64,000 bases of DNA from PWQG01 sp040882255. Lineage in GTDB: Bacteria > Pseudomonadota > Gammaproteobacteria > Pseudomonadales > Pseudohongiellaceae. The notes under the pieces are model-generated. The model was not told where the DNA came from. It did not search any database and saw only the letters and a list, made by a program, of their open reading frames with translations. Each line of letters starts with the position of its first letter. Position 1 is the stretch's first letter. Below are positions 55,527 through 63,364 of the stretch, piece by piece. A program made the position numbers and the translations under genes. Location of the stretch: positions 1-64,000 of the forward strand of contig JBBEBP010000026.1 of assembly GCA_040882255.1 (NCBI GenBank), written 5' to 3'.

Positions 55527-56444
55527 ATGGAAACACGGGCACACTACATGCTGATCGGAGCGTTCACGTTGCTGGGCGGACTGGCCGTGCTGCTCTTCAC
55601 CCTGTGGCTGGCCCGCTACGGTGACGACCGGGAGATGCAGCCCTACGACATCCTGTTCCGGGAAACGGTCTCGGGCCTGTCCGTCGGCAGCCCGGTACAA
55701 TATTCCGGCATTCGTGTCGGAGAGGTGCAGCGACTGGACCTGGACCAGGACGACCCGGGCCAGGTGCGCGCCCGCATCACTGTATCAACTTCCGCGCCGG
55801 TTCGAACAGATACCCGGGCAGCGCTGACATTGCTCAATATCACAGGCGCCTCGGGCATCTCGCTCAGCGAGGGCTCGCAGGACAGCCCAAGACTCTACGA
55901 CCAGGCCGACGGCATCCCCGTCATCGAGGCGGAGCCCTCGCCCCTGGCCCGGCTGCGCACCAATACCGATGAGCTGCTGGTGCAGGTCACGACACTGCTG
56001 GAAAACGCCAATCGGGTGCTGTCCGAAGACAATGTCGAACGGCTGTCCCGGATACTGGACAATATCGACAGCGTCTCTGCCGGCCTGTCGGACCAGCAGG
56101 ACGTGCTGCAGGACGGACTGCAAGGCCTGGCGGACAGCGGACAGCGGCTCAACGCGCTGCTGCAGCGGGCGGATGAGCAGGTGCTGTCACGCAGCGGATC
56201 ACTGCTGGACAGCGCCAACCGCACCGTGGAAAACATCGAACAGGTCAGCCGCCAGCTTGAACAACTGGTGGCGGACAACGGTCCGCTGGTCAACAGCGGC
56301 TTGCAGAGTCTGCAGGAAGTAGGACCGGCCATCCGGGATCTGCGCCAGTTGCTGGACTCGCTGCGCACCGTCAGCGAGCGCCTGGAAGACAATCCCGACA
56401 GCCTGCTGTTCGGCAATGAACCGATCAGGGAATTTCAGCCATGA
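55527..56444 (+). CDS. mlaD: MlaD-family MCE protein
   Basis: This 305-residue protein has an N-terminal membrane anchor (residues 7-27, YMLIGAFTLLGGLAVLLFTL) and one MCE domain (about 40-120: FRETVSGLSVGSPVQYSGIR, VGEVQRLDL, LLNITGASGISLSEG). A long helical region (about 140-295) follows, with repeated Leu/Asn heptads. E. coli MlaD is 183 residues, so the C-terminal helical part is extended, as in PqiB-like or longer MlaD proteins that form a periplasmic tube. It carries lipid across the periplasm for the MlaEF pump. Confidence 0.9.
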   Translation: METRAHYMLIGAFTLLGGLAVLLFTLWLARYGDDREMQPYDILFRETVSGLSVGSPVQYSGIRVGEVQRLDLDQDDPGQVRARITVSTSAPVRTDTRAALTLLNITGASGISLSEGSQDSPRLYDQADGIPVIEAEPSPLARLRTNTDELLVQVTTLLENANRVLSEDNVERLSRILDNIDSVSAGLSDQQDVLQDGLQGLADSGQRLNALLQRADEQVLSRSGSLLDSANRTVENIEQVSRQLEQLVADNGPLVNSGLQSLQEVGPAIRDLRQLLDSLRTVSERLEDNPDSLLFGNEPIREFQP

Positions 56445-57034
56445 AAATGTTGTTCTCTCTCGCCCTGGGTGTTTTGCTCGCGGGTTGCACCGTCCTGCCC
56501 CAGCGCGAGGCCCTGGATCTTTACACACTGCCGGTTTCCTCGCTACCGGCTGCGGAAGGTGATGGTCGTATCGAAGGCGGACTGCGTCTGGCGCGGCCCG
56601 AAACCAGCGATGCCTTGAGCAGCAACCGGATTCTCACCACCCGTAATGGCATCAGCTTTCAGGCCTATCCCGGAGCACGCTGGGCCGCAGCGGTTCCCGT
56701 GCTGTGGCGGGACTGGTTGCTGGACGCCTTCTGGCGCGACGGCCGTTTCACCGGTCTGAGCGCCAGCAGTGATGGTCTGCGGGCCGACCATGAACTGGGG
56801 GGCATGCTGCGGGTCCTGCATGTCGAGCACCGCGACGGGCGCAGCGAGGCTATCATCCGCTTTGACGCCCGCCTGATCGATACCGTGGACCGGTCGATCA
56901 TTGCAGCACACCGCTTCGAGGGCCGCCAACCAGCTGCGGGAACAGAGGCCATCGACGGCGTCCGCGCCCTGGGCACGGCGGCTGATCAACTGGCGGTGGA
57001 ATTGATCAACTGGGCTGCCGAACAGGCACGCTGA
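56441..57034 (+). CDS. ABC-transport auxiliary lipoprotein, PqiC-like
   Basis: This 197-residue lipoprotein has a lipobox LLAGCTVLP (Cys17 or so) and the fold signatures of the PqiC/ABC-auxiliary family (RDLYTLP-like EALDLYTLPVSSLP, SNRILTTRNGISFQAYPGAR, WAAAVPVLWRDWLLDAFWRD). Such proteins sit in the outer membrane as the receiving end of MCE systems that lack MlaC and MlaA. Its ATG overlaps the mlaD stop by 4 bp. It is the last gene of the operon and is followed 9 bp later by a convergent gene. Confidence 0.86.
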   Translation: MKMLFSLALGVLLAGCTVLPQREALDLYTLPVSSLPAAEGDGRIEGGLRLARPETSDALSSNRILTTRNGISFQAYPGARWAAAVPVLWRDWLLDAFWRDGRFTGLSASSDGLRADHELGGMLRVLHVEHRDGRSEAIIRFDARLIDTVDRSIIAAHRFEGRQPAAGTEAIDGVRALGTAADQLAVELINWAAEQAR

Positions 57035-57043
57035 TACCGCGCC

Positions 57044-57322
57044 TCAATACTCGAGATAACGGTGTCGTCGCGGTTTCAGGGGTGCAAGCAGGAAATAGAA
57101 AATCCAGGCGAACCAGGACAAAAAGAGGATCGCCAGTATCCAGGCGGCCTTTTCCCCGCCGCTGGTCTCATCCGAGGCCGCGATGATCAGGATTGGTAGC
57201 AGCCAGATGAAGAAAACGCCGCCGAGAACCAGTACGGCCAATCCTGCGGTCAGTACCGGAATCATGGCCAGGCCGGCCACGGCAATCAGAAACAGGACAA
57301 TCAGGGTCGATAAGGCGTTCAT
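57044..57322 (-). CDS. PLDc_N-type small membrane protein (92 residues)
   Basis: The product has three hydrophobic segments and the motif IIAASDETSGGEKAAWILAI followed by LFLSWFAWIFYFLLAP. This resembles the phospholipase D-nuclease N-terminal domain found alone in many small membrane proteins. There is no nuclease domain. ATG 57322 (MNALSTLIVLFLIAV) has CAGGAG upstream. The function is unknown. Confidence 0.75.
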   Translation of the reverse strand: MNALSTLIVLFLIAVAGLAMIPVLTAGLAVLVLGGVFFIWLLPILIIAASDETSGGEKAAWILAILFLSWFAWIFYFLLAPLKPRRHRYLEY

Positions 57323-57503
57323 GGCATACTCCTGTGATGGTTGTCTGGAACATAGCGAATTGCATGCCAAAAACAATTATCCCTATTTTTTCAAAAACTT
57401 ATATTGAACTTACGTTTGCATTGGCGCTCGATAATCAGCATATTCACCACGATATGGCGTATCTGACCAACCCCGATCGCCTGCCTTACGGAACATTTTC
57501 CCG

Positions 57504-57509
57504 TATACT
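57504..57509 (+). promoter_or_regulatory. Candidate -10 element for grxC
   Basis: TATACT lies 37 bp upstream of the grxC start codon. No well-spaced -35 is evident, so this is a weak promoter call. Confidence 0.3.
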
Positions 57510-57546
57510 GCGCGACTGATATTCTGCAAGCCCCAGGAGCCGGACC

Positions 57547-57804
57547 ATGCCCGAGATCACCGTCTACAGCCGTCGCATCTGTTCCTTCTGCAATGCCGCC
57601 AAACAGTTGCTGCAAAACCGTGGTTACGAGTACCACGAGGTGAACCTGGATGAGCATCCGGAACTGATGGCGGACATAATGCGGCGCTCCGGCCAACGCA
57701 CGGTTCCACAGATCTTTGTCGGAGAGAAGTCGGTGGGCGGTTTCACAGAACTGCGGGCCTCGATACTCTCCGGAGAGTTCGAGCAGCTGACCGGCTCTTC
57801 CTGA
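57547..57804 (+). CDS. grxC: Glutaredoxin 3
   Basis: This 85-residue thioredoxin-fold protein has a CSFC active site (Cys12, Cys15) instead of the usual CPYC. It also has QRTVPQIFVGEKSVGGFTEL with the cis-Pro that binds glutathione. It reduces disulfides and glutathione mixed disulfides in the cytoplasm. CAGGAG precedes the ATG. The gene stands alone. Confidence 0.94.
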   Translation: MPEITVYSRRICSFCNAAKQLLQNRGYEYHEVNLDEHPELMADIMRRSGQRTVPQIFVGEKSVGGFTELRASILSGEFEQLTGSS

Positions 57805-57828
57805 TTCCGCTGGGTCTAAACCCGTTTA

Positions 57829-57924
57829 TCTCGCGGGAGATCGCAAAGGACGCAGAGAAAGCCGATGAGAAAGACGGCTATGCCCACCTTGGCGATCTCT
57901 GCGATCTCTGCGATCTCTGCGAGA
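57829..57924. repeat. Long imperfect inverted repeat with 9-bp tandem units
   Basis: An arm of about 29 bases (57829-57858) is complementary, with a few mismatches, to 57896-57924, so a large hairpin can form with a loop of about 37 bases. Three 9-bp copies of GCGATCTCT run from 57892 to 57918. It lies between the convergent grxC and djlA genes. It may act as a terminator or be an intergenic palindromic (REP-like) element. Copies elsewhere in the genome cannot be seen from here. Confidence 0.7.
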
Positions 57925-57944
57925 GTAAAAGTAAGAGAGGCTGA

Positions 57945-58721
57945 TCAGGCCTCCCGTCGTGATTCCCGGATCAGATCATAGGCACTGCTGATCTCGGCGG
58001 ACTTGCGCTGGGCCATCTCCTTCATGCTCTCCGGCAGCCCCTGGCTGGCCAGCTTGTCGGGATGATTCTCGTTCATCAGCCGGCGGTAGGCCTTCTTCAG
58101 CTCGGTATCACTGACTGACGAGTCGACCCCCAGCACCTTGTAGGCGTCAGCCAGCTGTTGATCCCGGGACGGTCCGGCCTGCCCGGCGCCCCGTGCGTGA
58201 CCGCCCCGCAGCATGGCCTCGAGCTGATCCACCTGCGCCTCCGGCAGGCCTAGCCCCCTGGCGATCCGCAGCAACATCCGGTGTTCCTCCGGATGCACCT
58301 GTCCGTCGGCGGCCACCGCAGAGACCTGCACCTGCAGAAACAGACTGAGCAATGCCGGATGACCACGGCTCATCTGGCGGAAGCGGGCCAGCTCCGCGTC
58401 CACATCAAAGTCCGACTGCTTGCCGCGCTCGAACGCACGGATGGCCTTGTCGCGTTGCTGACCTGACAGGCGCAGCTGAGCGAAAACGCGCTCGGCAGCC
58501 CGGATCTCGTCCTGGCTGACCACGCCATCCACCTTGCACAGGGCACCCATCACCGCGAACATGCTGTCCAGAAAGCCCGATTGGATGTTGGCAAGACCCT
58601 GAGTGGTCCGTTTGCGGGCATACTCCAGCAGCGCGGCGCCCGCCAGGGCCCCGATCACAAAGCCGGCCGCGCCTCCCATCAGGGAACCGATGAAACCACC
58701 CAGTACTATCGCAATCAGCAT
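57945..58721 (-). CDS. djlA: Co-chaperone DjlA
   Basis: This 258-residue membrane-anchored DnaJ-like protein has an N-terminal Gly-rich helix (VLGGFIGSLMGGAAGFVIGA) with the dimerising GxxxG pattern and a TerB-like domain (about 48-150, ALCKVDGVVSQDEIRAAERV). A C-terminal J-domain (about 190-258) carries the HPD motif in NENHPDKLASQG. It stimulates DnaK at the inner membrane and is linked to envelope-stress signalling in E. coli. Its length fits the family (271 in E. coli). Confidence 0.95.
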   Translation of the reverse strand: MLIAIVLGGFIGSLMGGAAGFVIGALAGAALLEYARKRTTQGLANIQSGFLDSMFAVMGALCKVDGVVSQDEIRAAERVFAQLRLSGQQRDKAIRAFERGKQSDFDVDAELARFRQMSRGHPALLSLFLQVQVSAVAADGQVHPEEHRMLLRIARGLGLPEAQVDQLEAMLRGGHARGAGQAGPSRDQQLADAYKVLGVDSSVSDTELKKAYRRLMNENHPDKLASQGLPESMKEMAQRKSAEISSAYDLIRESRREA

Positions 58722-58754
58722 GAAATCCAGTCCTGTCTGTCGAATGGGCGGTGA

Positions 58755-60191
58755 TTATCGCAATTCCGGGGCCGTACGGCCATGCAGCAGACCCACACCC
58801 AGCGCGGCCATCGCCACTGAAATGAACGGATTGAGGTAATTGAAGAATGCGAAGGGAGCATAGGCCAGCACCGGGACATCCAGCGTGGCAGCATAGAACA
58901 CTCCGGCGGTGGTCCAGGGAATCAGCGCCGTCGTCATGGTAGCGCCTTCTTCCACGGAACGCGACAACACCGCCCGGTCCAGGCCCCTGGCATCAAACGC
59001 CTTGCTGAACAACTGACAGTTCAACACGATGCTGATATAGGCCTCACCCATCCCCAGGTTGCCGACCAGCCCGGCACCGATGGTGGTGGCGATCAGGCTG
59101 GCAGTGCGCCGGACCCGCCTGATCAGACCGGCCAGCAGCTCTTGCAGAATGCCGGCCCCGAACAGCATGCCACCCAGAGCCAGCGCCAGAATCGACAGCA
59201 GCAGTGTCCAGCTCATGCTCAGCAATCCACCCCGCCCCAGCAGCTCGTCCAGCGCGGAAAGACCGGTATCGCCCGGTTCATTGCTCCACAGCTGATTGAG
59301 TACGTCCGCCGGCGAATGGCCCTGGTATAACACCGCTATCAGTGCGGCTGTGACGATGCTGGCGGTCATCACCACTTCGGCGGCCTGACGGCGCAGGCTC
59401 AATATCAGCAATACCATGAAGGGCAGCAGAGTGAGCAGCGGTTGCAACCGATAACTGTTCTCCAGGGCCTGCTGCAACCGCTGGATGTCCGCAGACGGCA
59501 TGGCGTCCGTGGCATGACGCAGACCCAGCCACGCGAACACGGCCAGGCTGAGCAGAAACACCGGCACCGTGGTATAGAGCATGGCACCAATATGCCGGAA
59601 CAGCGGTGTGCCGGCACTCATCGCGGCGAGGTTGGTGGTGTCGGACACCGGCGAGAGCTTGTCACCGAACGTCGCCCCACAGACCACCATACCGGCGGTC
59701 AATGCCAGCGGCATGCCCATGGCCTCCGCCAGCCCCATCAATACCACTCCCAGCGTACCCACTGTGCCCCAGGAGGTGCCGGTTGCCACCGACATCAGAC
59801 TGCAGAGCACCAGTCCCGCAACCAGAAAATACGCCGGAGAAAGCAGGTCCAGTCCGTAGTAGATCAGGGCGGCAATCGTTCCGCTCTGCATGAACGAGGC
59901 AATCACCAGACCGATCAGCATGAAGATATACAGCGCCGGTAATGCCCGGCTGATACCGGCGTTCATCATGTCGCGGATGGCGTTGAAGTCATGACCCAGC
60001 CACCGCAGATGCAAACCGGTCCAGATCAGACACAGAAACAACAGAATATGGAGACTGACTTCCAGCGCAAACAGGCCCGCCGAGATGAGCAGCAGGTTGC
60101 CGCCGAAACAGACCAGGGAATGAAGGAAGGCGGGCGCCTCCGGCTCTGCCGCTGTAGGGTTACCACCCGTGGCGCCAAGTCGCTTAGTCAT
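58755..60191 (-). CDS. NhaC-family Na+/H+ antiporter
   Basis: This 478-residue inner-membrane protein has about 12 helices and family motifs MVVCGATFGDKLSPVSDTTN, VATGTSWGTVGTLGVVLMGL and TALIPWTTAGVFYAATLDVP. It probably exchanges cytosolic Na+ for external H+. Some NhaC relatives swap malate/lactate (MleN), so substrate details are uncertain. Its start overlaps the end of the lipoprotein gene by 8 bp, the last link in a four-gene overlapping set. Confidence 0.88.
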   Translation of the reverse strand: MTKRLGATGGNPTAAEPEAPAFLHSLVCFGGNLLLISAGLFALEVSLHILLFLCLIWTGLHLRWLGHDFNAIRDMMNAGISRALPALYIFMLIGLVIASFMQSGTIAALIYYGLDLLSPAYFLVAGLVLCSLMSVATGTSWGTVGTLGVVLMGLAEAMGMPLALTAGMVVCGATFGDKLSPVSDTTNLAAMSAGTPLFRHIGAMLYTTVPVFLLSLAVFAWLGLRHATDAMPSADIQRLQQALENSYRLQPLLTLLPFMVLLILSLRRQAAEVVMTASIVTAALIAVLYQGHSPADVLNQLWSNEPGDTGLSALDELLGRGGLLSMSWTLLLSILALALGGMLFGAGILQELLAGLIRRVRRTASLIATTIGAGLVGNLGMGEAYISIVLNCQLFSKAFDARGLDRAVLSRSVEEGATMTTALIPWTTAGVFYAATLDVPVLAYAPFAFFNYLNPFISVAMAALGVGLLHGRTAPELR

Positions 60192-60609
60192 CGTTCAACC
60201 GTTGACGCAGGCGCTCGATGCGCTGGCGGTTGGCGCCCAGATCACTGTAGCCTACCCGCGAGGCGGAGCGCACATGGGTCACGCCCTGTGCTGGATCATG
60301 GAGAAACTCCACATCGTCCACAAAGCCAATGATCCGGGTGGTGAACTCGGCGCGCAAATAGTGCTCCCCGTCAGATGAGACTACATCCGCGTTATCCAGC
60401 CCCCCGATCACATCCCGTATCGCCGCCAGATCCGCCTGCAAGGGCTCAATGGCATGACGCTCTTCACCGGAGAAACTGGACACACAGTTCGGGGAATCCG
60501 GACAGGGAGACAGGCGGCCATCGCCGGTCGGGCCGAGATTCTGCGGTGGTTCCCCGGCGCAGGCGGACAGCAATGGCAGGCAGGCCAGTGTGAACGGTCG
60601 CTTTTTCAT
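60184..60609 (-). CDS. DUF1499 lipoprotein
   Basis: This 141-residue protein has a lipobox LLSACAGEP and a DUF1499 domain (LSPCPDSPNCVSSFSGEERH, IEPL, YLRAEFTTRIIGFVDDVEFL, VTHVRSASRVGYSDLGANRQ, RIERLRQRL). The function is unknown. ATG 60609 overlaps the permease stop by 4 bp and has GAGGAG upstream. It lies between an APC permease and NhaC in a coupled transcript. Confidence 0.88.
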   Translation of the reverse strand: MKKRPFTLACLPLLSACAGEPPQNLGPTGDGRLSPCPDSPNCVSSFSGEERHAIEPLQADLAAIRDVIGGLDNADVVSSDGEHYLRAEFTTRIIGFVDDVEFLHDPAQGVTHVRSASRVGYSDLGANRQRIERLRQRLNDD

Positions 60610-61958
60610 GAATCGGACTCCTCTTCGATGGCCCGCCGAGAGGCACGTTCCGTCCCCCACCAGGCGGCAAACCCCAGCACGATGACGAGACCGGCGACGA
60701 TCGCCTCCTGTGGCCGGTTTACGGTGATGAAGGCCAGGGTCCACAACATGATTGCACTGTAGATCAGCGGCGGCAACGGGTAGGCCCAGGTGCGGTAGCG
60801 GTTGTCCCCTTCATTGTGATCGGCACCGTGACGGTAGCGCAGCACAAACACACCCAGCACGGTGGCCAGTGAACTCAAACCCAGGATGAAGCCGGAGAAC
60901 ACCAGCACGGACTCGAAGGTGGAGGTAACAATGAACAGAAGGGCCAGCCCGCCCTGCAGGTAGATGGCAACGCGCGGCACCCCATCGGCCCGGCGCCTGG
61001 ACAACCAGTGGAAAAAGCGGAAATCCTCGCCCATGACCTGCAGCACGCGTGGGCCGGCGATGATCATGGCGCTGACCGTGGAGATGAGCAACAACGACAG
61101 TATGCCGCCCATCACCAGCGCGCCGGTCTGACCAAAGGTGTGCTCGGCCACCACCACACCGATCTCCACCCGCCCTTCCAGCAGCTCCATGGGAACCGCG
61201 TACAGGAATACCGCATTCAGCGCCATATACAACAGTATGACAATGGAAGTACCGGCAATCAGCACAAAGGGAACTGATCGCCCCGGGTTGTCGATCTCGC
61301 CGGTGATGTAGGTGGCGGCATTCCAGCCGGTGTAGGCATAGTTCACATAGATCAGAGAGACAGCGAAGGCCCCACTGGCGAGCAGCGTTCCGTCTCCGGA
61401 CGATGGCAGGAAAGCCACCGGCTGGGGGTTAGGCGCGAACACGGACACCACCGCGATGAAGCCGATGATCAGCAACACCTTGATGAGCGTGAACCAGTTC
61501 TGCAGTCCACCGCTGGCCTTGTGATTGCGGCCATGCACCAGCGTCACGATCCCGACCAGCAGCACCGCAGCCAGCGTGCGGTTGATGGCCACGAAGGGCT
61601 CCACCGATGAGGCCAGATAGGCGGCGAAGGTCATGGCCGCCAGGGCAGTGGGCGCGGCAAAGCCCACAGTAAGGGAAACCCAGCCGGAAATAAAACCCAG
61701 CGCCGGATGATAGATCCGGCTGAGGAAGTTGTACTCCCCGCCCGAGCGCGGCATCCGGCTGGCCAGCTCAGCGTACGTCAATGCTCCGCACAGCGCGGCA
61801 ACACCACCCACCAGCCACAGGGTCAGCAGTACGAACGTGGACTTGATGTCGACGATCTGGAAACCGATGCTGGTGAAGACACCGGTGCCGATCATGTTGG
61901 CCACCACGACAGCAATCGCCGTAGCCGGTGTGTACTTGCCGTAGACCTGGAGTTTCAT
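60606..61958 (-). CDS. APC-family amino-acid permease
   Basis: This 450-residue carrier has 12 helices. The first has the substrate-binding motif VVANMIGTGVFTSIGFQ. Later come MPRSGGEYNFLSRIYHPALG and TYAELASRMP, typical of LAT-type/APC amino-acid transporters. It probably moves a neutral or cationic amino acid. Its start overlaps the symporter gene stop and its end overlaps the DUF1499 gene, so the four genes form one unit. Confidence 0.88.
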   Translation of the reverse strand: MKLQVYGKYTPATAIAVVVANMIGTGVFTSIGFQIVDIKSTFVLLTLWLVGGVAALCGALTYAELASRMPRSGGEYNFLSRIYHPALGFISGWVSLTVGFAAPTALAAMTFAAYLASSVEPFVAINRTLAAVLLVGIVTLVHGRNHKASGGLQNWFTLIKVLLIIGFIAVVSVFAPNPQPVAFLPSSGDGTLLASGAFAVSLIYVNYAYTGWNAATYITGEIDNPGRSVPFVLIAGTSIVILLYMALNAVFLYAVPMELLEGRVEIGVVVAEHTFGQTGALVMGGILSLLLISTVSAMIIAGPRVLQVMGEDFRFFHWLSRRRADGVPRVAIYLQGGLALLFIVTSTFESVLVFSGFILGLSSLATVLGVFVLRYRHGADHNEGDNRYRTWAYPLPPLIYSAIMLWTLAFITVNRPQEAIVAGLVIVLGFAAWWGTERASRRAIEEESDS

Positions 61959-63124
61959 GACACCTCCGAAGCGGCTTGGCCTGCATCACGGCGACCATCG
62001 ACCAGTACTGCCAGGGCGCCGTCACAGGTCACGTTACAGGCGGTGCCCAGGCTGTCCTGTGCCATGTACAACGCGATCATCAGCGCCACGGCCGCCTCCC
62101 CGAAACCCAGCATGTCACCCAGCAGGCCGACCGCAGAAATGACGGCGCCACCCGGCACGCCGGGCGCGGCCAGCATTACCAGGCCCAGCATCAGGATGAA
62201 CGGCAGCATGGTCATCAGCGAGGGAATGGCCAGGCCATCCTGCAGGACCATCACGGCCACCGCGCAACTGACAATCGTGATGGTGGAACCGGCCAGGTGA
62301 ACGGTGGCAAACAATGGAATGGCAAAGTCAGCCACCCCGGTACGCACACCGTTACGTCTGGCGCACTGCAGGGTGACAGGAATGGTCACGGCGCTGGACA
62401 TCGTGCCCACTGCGGTGAAATAGGCGGGCAGCATGTTCTTCAGTAAGGCGAGCGGTGACTGACCGGAGCGCAGCCCGGCCAGGGTATAGACCACCGCGAT
62501 CCAGCTCCAGTGCAGCGTGACCGCCAGTAGCAGGACCACCCCGAAGGTCTGCAGCGTCTCGAATACCGTGCCGGTTGCCGCCAATTCGGCGAACACCCCG
62601 CCGATATACAGCGGCAATAACGGGATGATGACGCGTTCCAGCAGCCACTGGATCACATCCCTTCCCTGATCCGACAGCGCCTGCAGGCGGTCGGCGCCGG
62701 TCGCCGCGATACCGCTGCCGAACAGGAAAGCCAGAACCAGTGCCGTCATTACACCGAACACGGGGGGTACTTCCACCACGATCCAGGGGGTGATTTCGCC
62801 CGCTTCAGTCGCCGAACCACCAGAGTCCGCGCCGGTCAGCAACGGTATCACCAACGCGGCAACCAGAAAGGCCAGCGTCCCGGCCACCACGGTGGAGGCA
62901 TACGCACTGCCCAGCGCCCGGCCCAGCAGTCGCCCCGATTCGCGTGGCAGCGCGGCGATCCCGCTGGTGATGAAAAACAGGATCAACAACGGGATGACGA
63001 AGAACAGCAGCTCACCCAGCAGGGACTGCACCGTCACAAGCAGACCGGTGACCGGAGCTGGCGCAAACAGGCCGATCAGCAGGCCCAGCACGATGCCGGT
63101 CAGCAACTTCACTATTAATCTCAC
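61955..63124 (-). CDS. Dicarboxylate/amino-acid:cation symporter (DAACS/SLC1 family)
   Basis: This 389-residue carrier has about eight helices and hairpin loops. Motifs include FVIPLLILFFITSGIAALPR, MLPAYFTAVGTMSSAVTIPV (the Ser-rich hairpin 1), VTLQCARRNGVRTGVADFAI and ALYMAQDSLGTACNVTCDGA (the Asp/Asn-rich substrate site). It probably imports glutamate, Ser/Thr or C4-dicarboxylates with Na+ or H+. The frame is open to 63379, but GTG 63124 has AGGAGG six bases upstream and begins the first helix, so it was chosen. Confidence 0.88.
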   Translation of the reverse strand: MRLIVKLLTGIVLGLLIGLFAPAPVTGLLVTVQSLLGELLFFVIPLLILFFITSGIAALPRESGRLLGRALGSAYASTVVAGTLAFLVAALVIPLLTGADSGGSATEAGEITPWIVVEVPPVFGVMTALVLAFLFGSGIAATGADRLQALSDQGRDVIQWLLERVIIPLLPLYIGGVFAELAATGTVFETLQTFGVVLLLAVTLHWSWIAVVYTLAGLRSGQSPLALLKNMLPAYFTAVGTMSSAVTIPVTLQCARRNGVRTGVADFAIPLFATVHLAGSTITIVSCAVAVMVLQDGLAIPSLMTMLPFILMLGLVMLAAPGVPGGAVISAVGLLGDMLGFGEAAVALMIALYMAQDSLGTACNVTCDGALAVLVDGRRDAGQAASEVS

Positions 63125-63364
63125 GCAAACCTCCTGTGGAAACCTTTGAATGACATGCCTCAGGCTGGCGGCAACGCATTGAATGCAAAGGATACTACCA
63201 TGGATCGGCTGGCTGATATCGACGGAAATCCGGTACCGCGTCCCAACGGGGCAGGGCAGCAGGGTTTTTACATGCCCGTCCGCGTGGCTTATGATCACTG
63301 CAGTGGTTTTGCAGGAACAACACCGAAACAACAACAGGAATATCCAGACACAGGGGAATCGACC

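Noticed and set aside
57892..57918. Short tandem repeats considered as a CRISPR fragment
   Set aside because: The units are 9 bp, directly adjacent and without spacers.
63200..63364. In-frame N-terminal extension of the serine hydrolase
   Set aside because: It would place a hydrophilic 55-residue segment before a normal signal peptide, and the ATG at 63365 has its own AGGGGA.
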